Shown here piece after piece: positions 30,259 to 40,855 of a DNA stretch of 64,000 nt (positions are counted from its first letter, which is position 1; every line of letters begins with the position of its first letter). This DNA is from Aurantimonas coralicida DSM 14790 (GTDB lineage: Bacteria > Pseudomonadota > Alphaproteobacteria > Rhizobiales > Rhizobiaceae): NCBI RefSeq assembly GCF_000421645.1, contig NZ_ATXK01000010.1, positions 62,001 through 126,000 of the forward strand, read 5' to 3'. The notes under the pieces are model-generated. The model had not been told where the DNA came from and ran no database searches. It saw only the letters and a program-made list of their open reading frames with translations. A program made the translations under genes and the position numbers.

Positions 30259-31965
30259 TCACGCTTCTGCCCCGTCCGTTCGTCCTCGGAGGAAACGCCC
30301 CTCAGTCAAGGTGGAGGACGAACTTGCTGGCGGGTCGTGCGGAGCCGGGCTGGGCGAGCCGCGCGTCGAGAGCCTGCGGGTGAGGTGATCGCCAAGTCTC
30401 TGCGCAAGCGCGACTGCGGCGAGGGTCGGGTTGGCTTGTCCGGAGGTCGGGAAAACCGAGCTTCCGGCGATGGAGAGGTTGGCGACCCCGTGTACGGTGC
30501 AGTTTGTGTCGACGACCCCATCTCCCTGCCTATCCGACATGCGGGTCAGGCCGATTTGGTGGTAGCCGTCCCGGGCATGGCGGCGGATGCCCTCAAGGCG
30601 ATCCCCGCTATCGTCCAGATATCGCAATCGGCCATATCCTTGAGACCTCAGCCACTCATCCAGCAGTTCATGGGCGCGTACGACGGACTGGAAATCCTGG
30701 TGGCCATAGCGGAAGCTCACCGATAGCCTGTGAAGCCCGAAATCGTCCTTGTCGGACGAAAGCGCGATCCGGCTAGCGTCGTTCGGCGCGTGTTCGGAGT
30801 GATAGTGGAGTAGATAGATATTATCGGGTGTCCGAAGAAAATAATGCGGATATAGGCTCCGCGGCGTCGCTTGCCGATAGGCATAGCTGGCTGCCCCGAT
30901 CATCGCAGCGCCCGGTTTGCGGAGAATATTGAGGATGTGCGCGCTGGCGACTGTCGGGTCGGCTGGGCGCCCCGGTCGATGTCGCGCTCGTACGCGCAGC
31001 CGGCTCATTATGTGCAGCGCCGAAGCAACGCCGTCGCGATGGGACGCATCCTCCGGCGGCGGACTTTTTGGCCAGAAGGCGATATTAAGAAGCTCGTGGC
31101 GACGCTGGGTCTCGTCGGTCGGTCGAAACCGGTGCCGTATGAAGGTCCGCTGCCCGGCCCGCCGAAAGAAGAACGCTTCGGCCAGACTCGGGTCCGCGAA
31201 TTCGATACAGGCGATTTCGCCGGCCAGATGGCCCATGTAACGGCGCCCCAGTGGGCCCCCTTCCCCGCCGAACATTGCGGAGAACCGCCTCTGCAGGTTG
31301 AGGAGCAAACGGGCGTTCTCGCGCCCCCCACAGGCGAGAACGAAGGCGCAGCCCCGGACGACAACCTCCTGCCCGCGAGACCGTATGACGAACGCTTCGA
31401 CGGCGCCGCCCCCATTGCGCATCCGCACGTCGACCAATGTGCTGTCGGTGCAGACGAGTATGCTTTTCGACGATTTCAGGACCTCGCGGTGGTAATGCGC
31501 CGTGTTTCTGTCGCGGGTCCAGCTTTCCAGCGACGTGGTCTGGAAGATACTCTGCTCCGGCACCGGGTCAATTGCGCCGAAGTCGCTGCTGAGGAAACGG
31601 CGCGCGGCGTCGTAGTACGGTCTCAGCGTATGATGGGCGATAGGCCAGCCCGATCCTCCCACATGGTCGCGCCTGACAAAGTCGATATCGTCGTACTCGA
31701 CGCAGCGCCCGCCCCACATGGTTGATGTGCCACCCAGAACCCTGCGCACGGTCAGATGCGCCGGAGCATGAATGATGTCGTCGTCGCTGGTGAAATTCGA
31801 CAGCAGCTGGTGCGTCTTGCTTGCGCGCTGCGTACCGGACTCCAGAAGGATCACCTTGAGGCCGGCCTGGGCGCATTGCAGTGCAACTGCGAGACCGACC
31901 GGGCCCGCTCCCGCCACACAGATATCCGCGGTTCCGAAATGCGAAGGAACACCATGCGAGATCAT
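30259..31965 (-). CDS. GMC-type FAD-dependent oxidoreductase
   Basis: A flavoprotein oxidoreductase of the glucose-methanol-choline superfamily. The product has about 568 residues from the chosen start MISHGVPSHFG. The FAD-binding Rossmann motif is VAGAGPVGLAVALQ, GGTSTMWGGRCV is the second FAD segment, and the C-terminal GMC signature includes YHQIGLTRMSDR and GSSVFPTSGQANPT. Upstream in-frame starts reach 32052. Base composition is visibly less GC-rich than its neighbours (AT-rich patches around 30800-30860). It is a lone gene next to tRNA-Ser and looks horizontally acquired. The substrate is unknown, perhaps a sugar or alcohol. Confidence 0.82.
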   Translation of the reverse strand: MISHGVPSHFGTADICVAGAGPVGLAVALQCAQAGLKVILLESGTQRASKTHQLLSNFTSDDDIIHAPAHLTVRRVLGGTSTMWGGRCVEYDDIDFVRRDHVGGSGWPIAHHTLRPYYDAARRFLSSDFGAIDPVPEQSIFQTTSLESWTRDRNTAHYHREVLKSSKSILVCTDSTLVDVRMRNGGGAVEAFVIRSRGQEVVVRGCAFVLACGGRENARLLLNLQRRFSAMFGGEGGPLGRRYMGHLAGEIACIEFADPSLAEAFFFRRAGQRTFIRHRFRPTDETQRRHELLNIAFWPKSPPPEDASHRDGVASALHIMSRLRVRARHRPGRPADPTVASAHILNILRKPGAAMIGAASYAYRQATPRSLYPHYFLRTPDNIYLLHYHSEHAPNDASRIALSSDKDDFGLHRLSVSFRYGHQDFQSVVRAHELLDEWLRSQGYGRLRYLDDSGDRLEGIRRHARDGYHQIGLTRMSDRQGDGVVDTNCTVHGVANLSIAGSSVFPTSGQANPTLAAVALAQRLGDHLTRRLSTRGSPSPAPHDPPASSSSTLTEGRFLRGRTDGAEA

Positions 31966-32083
31966 GATCAAGCCCCGATGCTGCATTGCACTTTGACCAA
32001 GCTGGCACGTTTCGCAACGGAAGGGGAGCGCGTCTGCGTTGTACCGGGACATATTACTCGCGCAAGGAAGCGAGAAAGCGCAT

Positions 32084-33001
32084 TCAGGTGCCGCTCAGCT
32101 TGGCTGAGCCCAATCCGTTATTCGCCTCCGCCAGCCCGTAGAACCGGCGGGCATTGCCCCCAAGGATCGCCGCGCGCTCGCTCGCTGACAGAGGCGCGAG
32201 AAAGGCGTCGGTGATCTCGACCCAGCTGGAGTGAGATGCCGCCAGGGTCAGCACAGGCCAGTCCGAGCCCCAGACGAGGCGCCCGGGCCCGAACCAGTCC
32301 AACAGCTGCTCGAACACCGGCTGCAGGACGGCCAGCGCCGCCTCCGGCGTGTCGCGCTGGTCGGGACGCATTTCGGTCAGGAGACCGGACAGCTTGCAGG
32401 CGCAGGCCGTCTCGCTGGCCAGCTGGGCCATCCCCTCGGCCCACAGGGCATGGCGCGGATCATCCGACGGCGCGCCGAGCGCCGGCTTGGCGGCGTGGTC
32501 GATGATGACCGGCAGATCGGGATGGGCAGCACAGAAGCTCGCGAGCCGCGACAGATGCACCGGCAGCACCAGCGCGTCGAAGCGCAGGCCCGAGCGGTCC
32601 AGCGCGGCGAGTGCCGCGGGCGACGGCGCCGTCAGCAGCCAGTCGGGATCGGCAATATCCTGCAGCATTGGCCGCAGCGATTTCAGCGCCGGCTCCGCCG
32701 CAAACGCTGCGATCCGGTCCGCGGCCCCGGCCGAGGCCAGATCGACCCAACCGACGACGCCTGCGATCTCATCGTTCTGCCGGGCCAGCGCCAGCATGAA
32801 ATCGGTCTCGGCGTCGCTTTCGGCCGCCTGCACCAGGACCACCTGCCCGATCCCGGCCGCTGCCGAAAGCGGGCGCAGATCGGCGGGACCGAAATCGCGC
32901 CGGATCGGCGCCAGCGCCGGATCGTCATTGTCCTGCAGCCAGTGATAGTCGCCTCGCGACAGCTGCCAGAAATGGCAATGGGCGTCGATCCGCTCCGACA
33001 T
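32084..33001 (-). CDS. Amidohydrolase-2 family lactonase (L-fuconolactonase-like)
   Basis: A 305-residue TIM-barrel hydrolase of the COG3618/amidohydrolase-2 group. Members hydrolyse sugar lactones such as L-fucono-1,5-lactone or 2-pyrone-4,6-dicarboxylate. Metal-site motifs are DAHCHFW at the start, VIIDHAAKP in the middle and GSDWPVLT at the end. It starts 8 bp after the FucU-like gene, and the context of a deoxy-sugar locus favours fuconolactonase, which is inference. The product would be the free aldonate. Confidence 0.82.
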   Translation of the reverse strand: MSERIDAHCHFWQLSRGDYHWLQDNDDPALAPIRRDFGPADLRPLSAAAGIGQVVLVQAAESDAETDFMLALARQNDEIAGVVGWVDLASAGAADRIAAFAAEPALKSLRPMLQDIADPDWLLTAPSPAALAALDRSGLRFDALVLPVHLSRLASFCAAHPDLPVIIDHAAKPALGAPSDDPRHALWAEGMAQLASETACACKLSGLLTEMRPDQRDTPEAALAVLQPVFEQLLDWFGPGRLVWGSDWPVLTLAASHSSWVEITDAFLAPLSASERAAILGGNARRFYGLAEANNGLGSAKLSGT

Positions 33002-33009
33002 CGCTCGCC

Positions 33010-33456
33010 TCAGCTGCTGGAACCCGGCGGGATCACGCCCTTGCGGATGATGAAATTGCCGTAGAAACGCCGCTCGGTCGTCTGGACGATCGCATAGGCC
33101 TCGCGCGCCTGATCGTAGAAATCGAACCGGTCGACGCCGGTGAGGTCTGCGCCTTCGGCCCGAAACAGCGCCTCGCCCTCCTGGATCACCTCGGGCCGGG
33201 CCTTGGGATCGCCCACGACATTCATGAAGCGCACGGCGTCCGGCTCGAAATCGTCGACCGGCAGCAGCGACAGGATCGCTTCGACCGCGCGCGGGGCCGA
33301 GCAGTCCATGCGCAGCGCGGTGCCGTGCACGGTGTCGCGTGCCACCGATTCGGACGGGAAGTTCGCGTCGGTGATGACGATCTCGTCACCATGTCCCATG
33401 GCGGCGAGGACGCCCAGCAATTCGGCGTTCAGGAGCGGGTCGATCCCCTTCAGCAT
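33010..33456 (-). CDS. RbsD/FucU family sugar mutarotase
   Basis: Interconverts anomers of a free sugar so that it fits the downstream dehydrogenase. The 148-residue product starts at MLKGIDPLLNAELLGVLA, with GHGDEIVITDANFP (catalytic histidine in GHGDE) and RFYGNFIIRKGVI at the end, the FucU form rather than RbsD. AAGGA lies upstream of the ATG at 33456. The open frame runs on to 33801 but that is not part of the gene. It sits 73 bp downstream of the SMP-30 gene. Confidence 0.9.
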   Translation of the reverse strand: MLKGIDPLLNAELLGVLAAMGHGDEIVITDANFPSESVARDTVHGTALRMDCSAPRAVEAILSLLPVDDFEPDAVRFMNVVGDPKARPEVIQEGEALFRAEGADLTGVDRFDFYDQAREAYAIVQTTERRFYGNFIIRKGVIPPGSSS

Positions 33457-33529
33457 GGGCGATGGTCCTTCTGGTGAGCGGCCCCGTTCCGGCGCCGGAA
33501 GTTCGTGACGAAGGTGCGGGCGGTGACCG

Positions 33530-34462
<933 letters not shown>

Positions 34463-34797
34463 ATTCGGCCCTCCCGCCGGCAGTTCGTCCCGGGCGTTTG
34501 CAGCAGGAATGCCGCCGGCCCTCGCCTTGAGTGTCACCCGAAGGCGACGCAGATCAACCCGTTACTGTCAGATTTCGCATCGCAACATGGCTATACATGC
34601 AGCGCAAAGTTGAAATCCGCCGGCGGCAGCTCGGCCATTGACCGATCGCAGCACCGAAGCTAGCGTAGCATCGTTGCACACGTGTGCAAAGGGCGGTTTT
34701 ACTTGGGGCGGTTGGCGCTTCTAATTGATTCCGCGACGATAAATACGGGCGTTCGACGCTGGGAGGCCGCGAACGCGCCGGATCTCGGGAGGATGGA
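34463..34797. other. Divergent control region of the sugar locus
   Basis: 335 bp between the two divergent arms. It holds the perfect palindrome at 34674-34689, a comparatively AT-rich stretch on either side, and GGGAGGATGGA just before the binding-protein start. No gene is supported. Confidence 0.75.
34674..34689. promoter_or_regulatory. Putative LacI-family operator
   Basis: TTGCACACGTGTGCAA is a perfect 16-bp palindrome with a central CG step, as in LacI/PurR-type operators. It lies 109 bp before the sugar-binding protein start and 212 bp before the SMP-30 gene start. A LacI-type regulator is encoded in the plus-strand operon and is the likely ligand-responsive repressor. Confidence 0.75.
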
Positions 34798-35742
34798 ATG
34801 AAGCCGTTTTCGAAATTGCTGGCGCCGGGCGTCGTCGCCGCGTCGCTGCTGGGCGCCATGGTGCCGGGGCATGCCCAGGACGTCACGCTGGCGACCTCCA
34901 TGCCGGCGCTGGAGTTCCCGTTCTTCGTCCACATGCAGGACGCGCTGACCAAGAAGGCCGAGGAGGTCGGCGGCATCAGCCTGATCGCCACCGACGGCCA
35001 GAACCAGACGACCAAGCAGACCGGTGACGTCGAAGCGGCGATCATCCAGGGCGTCGACGGCATCATCATCAGCCCGATCGACGCGGTCGCGATGGCCCCG
35101 GCCCTCAAGCAGGCCGTCGATGCCGAGATCCCGGTGATCACGATCGACCGCCGCGTCGACGGTGTCGAGGGCATCCTGTCCCATGTCGGCGCCGACAACG
35201 TCGTCGGCGGCGAGGCCCAGGGCAACCTCATCATGGAACTGTTCCCGGACGGCGCCCGCGTCGTCAATCTGCAAGGCCAGCCCGGCGCGAGCCCGGCGAT
35301 CGATCGCAACAAGGGCCTGCACAACGTCCTCGACGGCAAGGACAATTACGAGTTCGTTGCCGAGCAGACGGCGAATTTCGCCCGCGAGGAAGGCGCGTCG
35401 GTCACCGAGGCGATCCTCGGCGGCCTCGCCACCCCGCCCGATGTCATCGTCGCCGCTAATGACGACATGGCGCTCGGCGCCTTGCAGGTGGCGCAGGAGC
35501 GCGGCCTCGACATCCCGATCATCGGCTTCGACGCCCTGCCCGAGGCGCTGGCCTCGGTGCGCGACGGCGGCCTCGCCGCGACCATCGAGCAGTTTCCGGG
35601 CGGCCAGAGCGCCACGGCGCTGGAGGCGATGATAGCGCATCTGCGCGACGGCAAGGCACCCGAGCCGCTGGTCCTCTTGAACCCGATCGCGATCACCAAG
35701 GACAATCTCGACAAGGCCGAGCGCCTCGGCGAGATCCAGTAG
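34798..35742 (+). CDS. ABC sugar transporter periplasmic binding protein
   Basis: Periplasmic type I sugar-binding protein of the RbsB/FrcB group. 314 residues with a signal peptide (MKPFSKLLAPGVVAASLL, cut near GHAQD). The Peripla_BP_4 domain is recognisable from QTTKQTGDVEAAIIQGVDGI, TIDRRVDG and AANDDMALGALQVAQ. GGAGGATGGA precedes the ATG. It is the first gene of the plus-strand arm. The bound sugar is unknown; the locus suggests a pentose or 6-deoxyhexose. Confidence 0.92.
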   Translation: MKPFSKLLAPGVVAASLLGAMVPGHAQDVTLATSMPALEFPFFVHMQDALTKKAEEVGGISLIATDGQNQTTKQTGDVEAAIIQGVDGIIISPIDAVAMAPALKQAVDAEIPVITIDRRVDGVEGILSHVGADNVVGGEAQGNLIMELFPDGARVVNLQGQPGASPAIDRNKGLHNVLDGKDNYEFVAEQTANFAREEGASVTEAILGGLATPPDVIVAANDDMALGALQVAQERGLDIPIIGFDALPEALASVRDGGLAATIEQFPGGQSATALEAMIAHLRDGKAPEPLVLLNPIAITKDNLDKAERLGEIQ

Positions 35743-35767
35743 CGCCGGGCGTTACCGCGCTGCCAGA

Positions 35768-35793
35768 AGAGCCGGCGTCGCCGCCGGCTCTTT
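35768..35793 (+). terminator. Attenuator hairpin after the binding-protein gene
   Basis: AGAGCCGGCG and CGCCGGCTCT form a perfect 10-bp stem with a TCGC loop, and a short TTT follows. It lies between binding-protein and permease genes. Such hairpins commonly protect the abundant binding-protein message while limiting read-through to the membrane genes. Confidence 0.7.
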
Positions 35794-35818
35794 CCCGTCC
35801 CTGTCTTCGGATGAGATC

Positions 35819-36846
35819 ATGACCCCTGCGCCCCCGTCTGCGGTGCCGCACTCGCGAGCGCATCCCTTCGATGCGATCCAGTTCCTGGCCCGCTATGCCG
35901 CCCCGCTGTTCCTGCTGCTGCTCGTCGCGATCTTCGCCATCCTCGAGCCGCGTTTCCTGCACCCGCTCAACATCTTCAATGTCCTGCGGCAGGTCTCCAT
36001 CGCCGGGCTGATCGCCATCGGCATGACCTTCGTCATCCTGACCGCGGGCATCGACCTGTCGGTCGGCTCGCTCCTGGCGCTCGCCGGCCTTGTCGGCGCC
36101 TATGTCGCCAAGGGCGGGCTGGACGATCGCTTCGCCATCGCCGCGGGCGATGCCGCCGGCAACCCGGTGATCTTCGCCGTCCTCGCCGCGCTCGCCGTCG
36201 GCATGGCGGGCGGTGCGCTGCAGGGGCTGGCGATCACCCGCCTCAAGGTGCCGCCCTTCGTCGTCACGCTCGGCGGGCTCACCGCCTTTCGCGGCGCGGC
36301 CCTGCTGTTTTCCGGTGGCGGGCCGATCTCCGGCTTCACCGCAGACTACGCCTGGTGGGGCCAGGGCCGCATCTCGATGGTGCCCGTCCCGGTCATCATC
36401 TTCGTCCTCGCGGCGCTCGTCGCCCATCTGGTGCTGCGCTACACCGCCTTCGGCAAGCACGTCTACGCCACCGGCGGCAATGCCCGGGCCGCCGCGCTGA
36501 ATGGCGTGCCGATCCGCCGGATCGTGATGCTGGTCTATGTCATCAGCGGCTTCTTCTGCGGCCTCGCCGCCTTCCTGCTCTCGGCCCGCCTGAACTCCGC
36601 CGAAGCGGTCGCTGGCCTCAGCCTGGAACTCACCGTCATCGCCTCTGTCGTCATTGGCGGCACCAGCCTCTTCGGCGGCGTCGGCAGCATCTTCGGCACC
36701 GTCGTCGGCGCGCTGCTGATCGGCGTTCTCACCAACGGCCTGGTGCTGCTCAATGTCTCCTCCTTCATCCAGCAGATCCTGATCGGCGTGATCCTCGTGG
36801 CGGCCGTCGCCCTCGACCAGTTCGCCGCCACGCGGAGGCTTGCCGA

Positions 36847-36850
<4 letters not shown>
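35819..36850 (+). CDS. ABC sugar transporter permease (RbsC/FrcC family)
   Basis: Inner-membrane permease of a ribose-type importer. 343 residues with about nine to ten hydrophobic segments. Family motifs are GMTFVILTAGIDLSVGS near residue 75 and GVPIRRIVMLVYVISG, followed by GGTSLFGGVGSIFGT. The last four bases overlap the ATPase start (ATGA). Confidence 0.94.
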
Positions 36851-37589
<739 letters not shown>

Positions 37590-37593
<4 letters not shown>

Positions 37594-38675
37594 CGTCAGC
37601 CAAACGACCCTCGCGCCCGTCCCGCCGCCGCGTGACCGCGCTCGACGTCGCGGAACTGGCCGGCGTGTCGCGTTCGGCGGTGTCGCGCACCCTCACCGAG
37701 GGAGCCAGCGTCTCGGACGAGACCCGCCGCAAGGTGCTCGCCGCCGCCAAGGAGCTCGGCTATCACCGCAACGCTCTGGTCCGCGCGATGGTAAGCCGGC
37801 GCTCCGGCATCATCGGCATCGTCACCGGCCGGCTCGACAACCCCTTCATCGCCGTCGCGCTGGAGCGGCTGGCGCGGCGCCTGCAGGACGACGGCCTGAA
37901 AACGCTGATCTTTTCCGGCGACGCGGAAAGCGACCTGCAGATCGCCATGCCCTCCATGCTGGAATACCGCGTCGATGGCTGTTTCTTCCTGTCCAACGAC
38001 ATCTCGCCCCAGTCCGCCGCCCGCTATACCGAATTCGATATTCCGCTGGTCGTCGTGTTCAACTCCGATATCGAGGGCATTTCCGACCACGCCGACGAGG
38101 TGCCGGTGGGCGCGGTCACGGTCGACAATGTCGAGATCGCGGCGGCGGTCGCCGACCTGCTTCTCGATGCCGGTTGCCGGCGACCGGCCTATCTTGCCGG
38201 ACTGCCCTGTGCGGCGACCAGCGGTGAGCGAAGGCGCGGCTTCACGGACCGGCTCGCGGCCCGCGGCGTCGCGCTGCTTGCCGAGGAGACGGGCAATTTC
38301 AATTATGCCGACGGTCTTGCCGCCAGCCGGCGGCTGCTGTCGGGAGCCGAACAGCCGGACGCAATCTTCGCTGCCAACGACGTCATGGCGCTGGCGGTGA
38401 TCGACGTGGCGCGCAGCGAGTTCGGCCTGCAGATTCCCGGTGATCTGGCGGTCGTCGGCTTCGACGACATCGGCGTTGCCGCCCATGCGGCCTACGACCT
38501 GACGACGGTCCATCAGCCGGTCGCCGCGATGATCGACGCGGCCGCCGACATGATGCAGGAGCTTCTGGCCGATCCGAGCCGGCGCCCTTCGGACAGGCGG
38601 CTGGCGTCGCGTCTGGTGATCCGCGGATCGGCCAGACCGCCCCGGTCGCAAACGAACATGGAGAACGTCGCGTGA
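37590..38675 (+). CDS. LacI family transcriptional regulator
   Basis: Sugar-responsive repressor. 361 residues. The N-terminal helix-turn-helix is VTALDVAELAGVSRSAVSRT with the hinge RNALVRAMVSRRSG, followed by a periplasmic-binding-protein-like ligand domain. It is encoded inside the importer operon with ATGA and GTGA overlaps on both sides. It probably controls both divergent arms through the palindrome at 34674-34689, which is inference. Confidence 0.93.
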
Positions 38676-39727
38676 GCCTGCCGGCTGCCCCATCCGCAAT
38701 TGTCGACGACCGGCCGCTGGTGATCAGCGTGCCGCATCCGCGCTCGCTCGCGCTGATCCTGACCGATGCGCGGCGCAGGCAGCTCTTCGACACCTATCAG
38801 GTCGTGGAATGCGAACCGGACGGTCTGGCCGCCCTGCCCGATCCGGTCCTGGCGGCGGCCCGCTACATCATCGGCCAGCCCCCGGTCGACGCGGACACGC
38901 TGGAGCGGCTGCAATCGCTGCGCTGCGTCTTCAATGTCGAGAGCAACCTCATCGACAACATGCCCTATCCGACGCTGTTCGAGCGCGGCATTCACGTGGT
39001 GACGACCGGCGCCGTCTTTGCCCAGCCGGTCGCCGAACTGGGCCTCGCCATGGCACTCGATCTTGCCCGCGGCGTCAGCACCGCGGCGCGCGCCTTCCGC
39101 GAGGGCCGCGAAGCCTGGGGCGGCGACGGCAACCACAGCGCCCGCCTGATCGGCGGATCTGAAATCGGCCTGATCGGCTTTGGCGATCTCGGCCGGGCGC
39201 TGCACCGGCTGCTGACGGGGTTCGGCGTCACCATCCGGGTCTTCGACCCCTGGCTTCCCGACGCGATCCTGCGCGGCCACGGCGTTGTCCCCGCCACGCT
39301 CGAAGAAGTCATGGCCGAGAGCGACACGGTCTTCACCGTCGCCGCAGTCACCTCCGAGAACCAGGGCTTCATCGGCGCCGCCCAGTTTGCGGCTATGCGC
39401 GCGGGCGCGTCCTTCATCCTGCTCAGCCGCGCCGACGTCGTCGATTTCGACGCCCTGATGGCGGCGGTGGGCTCCGGTCGCATCCAGGCCGCCAGCGACG
39501 TCTTCCCCGAGGAGCCCCTGGCGCAGGATCATCCGGTGCGCACCCTCGACGGCTTCCTCTGCTCGGCGCATCGCGCCGGCGCGCTCGATGTCGCGTTCAA
39601 GCGGATGGGCGACATGGTGCTGGACGATATGGATCTGATGGACCGCGGCCTGCCGCCGATGCTGTGCAAGCGGGCCGAGCGCGAGACCGTCGCCAGGATG
39701 CGCTCGCGCCCGGTGACGACAAACTAG
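38672..39727 (+). CDS. D-isomer-specific 2-hydroxyacid dehydrogenase family protein
   Basis: NAD(P)-dependent dehydrogenase of the D-2-hydroxyacid family. 351 residues from a GTG start that overlaps the LacI stop. The nucleotide-binding motif is GLIGFGDLGRAL, and the catalytic triad is visible as the arginine in LLSRADVVD, the glutamate in DVFPEEPL and the histidine in CSAHRAGA. The exact substrate is not known. In this locus it may act on a sugar-acid or a hydroxyacid product. Confidence 0.88.
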   Translation: MSLPAAPSAIVDDRPLVISVPHPRSLALILTDARRRQLFDTYQVVECEPDGLAALPDPVLAAARYIIGQPPVDADTLERLQSLRCVFNVESNLIDNMPYPTLFERGIHVVTTGAVFAQPVAELGLAMALDLARGVSTAARAFREGREAWGGDGNHSARLIGGSEIGLIGFGDLGRALHRLLTGFGVTIRVFDPWLPDAILRGHGVVPATLEEVMAESDTVFTVAAVTSENQGFIGAAQFAAMRAGASFILLSRADVVDFDALMAAVGSGRIQAASDVFPEEPLAQDHPVRTLDGFLCSAHRAGALDVAFKRMGDMVLDDMDLMDRGLPPMLCKRAERETVARMRSRPVTTN

Positions 39728-39776
39728 ATCGGCGGCTGCGGCGAGGCTCCGCCTGAACCAACAGGGAGGATCACCC

Positions 39777-40796
39777 ATGCAGTTCGGCAAACGCGAGATC
39801 GGGCGCAGCGGCGTCCAGGTCACCGAATACGGCTTCGGCGGTGCGCCGCTGGGCAATCTCTACGCCCCGATCGCGGAGGACGAGGCGCGCGGCCTCCTGA
39901 CCGACGCATGGGAGGCGGGCTTTCGCTATTTCGATACGGCCCCCTATTACGGCTTCGGCCTGTCGGAGCGCCGTTTCGGCGACGCCCTGCGCGGGTTGCC
40001 TTGGCAGGAGGCCGTCGTCTCCACCAAGGTGGGGCGGCTGATCCGACCGGATCGCGGGCCCAATCCGGACCGGGAGAAGTTCGTCGATGCGGCGCCCTTC
40101 CGCTCCGACTACGACTATTCCTATGACGGCGTCATGCGCTCCCACGAGGACAGCCTGCAGCGGCTGGGCATCGACCGGGTCGACATCCTCTTCCTGCATG
40201 ACATCGGTCCGGTCACCCATGGCGCCGCGGCGCATCCGGCGCTGTTCAGGCAGGCCATGGAAGGCGGCTACCGGGCGCTCGACGAATTGCGCCGCAATGG
40301 CGACGTCAAGGCGATCGGGCTCGGCGTCAACGAGTGGCAGGTCTGCGAGGAGGCGATGGACCACGGACGCTGGGACGTGTTCCTCTTGGCCGGCCGCTAC
40401 ACGCTTCTCGAACAGACCGCACTCGACAGCTTCCTGCCGCGCTGTCAGCGTGAGAACGCCTCGATCGTCATCGGCGGGCCGTTCAATTCCGGCATTCTGG
40501 CGACGGGGCCTGTGGCGGGTGCCACCTACGACTACGAGCCTGCGCCGGCGGCAATCCTGGAGCGGGTGCGGCGGATCGAGAGCGTCTGCAAGGCCCATGA
40601 CGTGCCGCTGGCCGCCGCCGCCCTGCGCTTTCCCCTCACCCATCCGAGCGTCGCCGCGGTGATCCCCGGCATGTCGTCCCGCAACCATCTGCAGCGCAAT
40701 CTGCAACTGATCGGGCAGACGATCCCCGCCGGCCTGTGGTCGGACCTGAAGTCCGAAGGCCTGCTGCGCACTGAGGCGCCGGTCCCGCAGGACTGA
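39777..40796 (+). CDS. Aldo/keto reductase (L-fucose / D-threo-aldose dehydrogenase-like)
   Basis: A 339-residue TIM-barrel oxidoreductase. The catalytic tetrad is visible: Asp and Tyr in FDTAPYYG, Lys in STKVGR and His in LFLHDIG. The sequence type (GRSGVQVTEYGFGGAPLGNLY, then SDYDYSYDGVMRS) is that of the D-threo-aldose 1-dehydrogenase/L-fucose dehydrogenase group, which oxidises the sugar to its 1,5-lactone. That fits the two lactonases and the mutarotase across the control region. GGGAGG precedes the ATG. It is last in the plus-strand arm. Confidence 0.88.
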   Translation: MQFGKREIGRSGVQVTEYGFGGAPLGNLYAPIAEDEARGLLTDAWEAGFRYFDTAPYYGFGLSERRFGDALRGLPWQEAVVSTKVGRLIRPDRGPNPDREKFVDAAPFRSDYDYSYDGVMRSHEDSLQRLGIDRVDILFLHDIGPVTHGAAAHPALFRQAMEGGYRALDELRRNGDVKAIGLGVNEWQVCEEAMDHGRWDVFLLAGRYTLLEQTALDSFLPRCQRENASIVIGGPFNSGILATGPVAGATYDYEPAPAAILERVRRIESVCKAHDVPLAAAALRFPLTHPSVAAVIPGMSSRNHLQRNLQLIGQTIPAGLWSDLKSEGLLRTEAPVPQD

Positions 40797-40855
40797 CAAC
40801 GCGACCGCCGCTGGCCGGAGCCGCGGCGGTCGTGATCACGCGGATCGCTGGCGGA

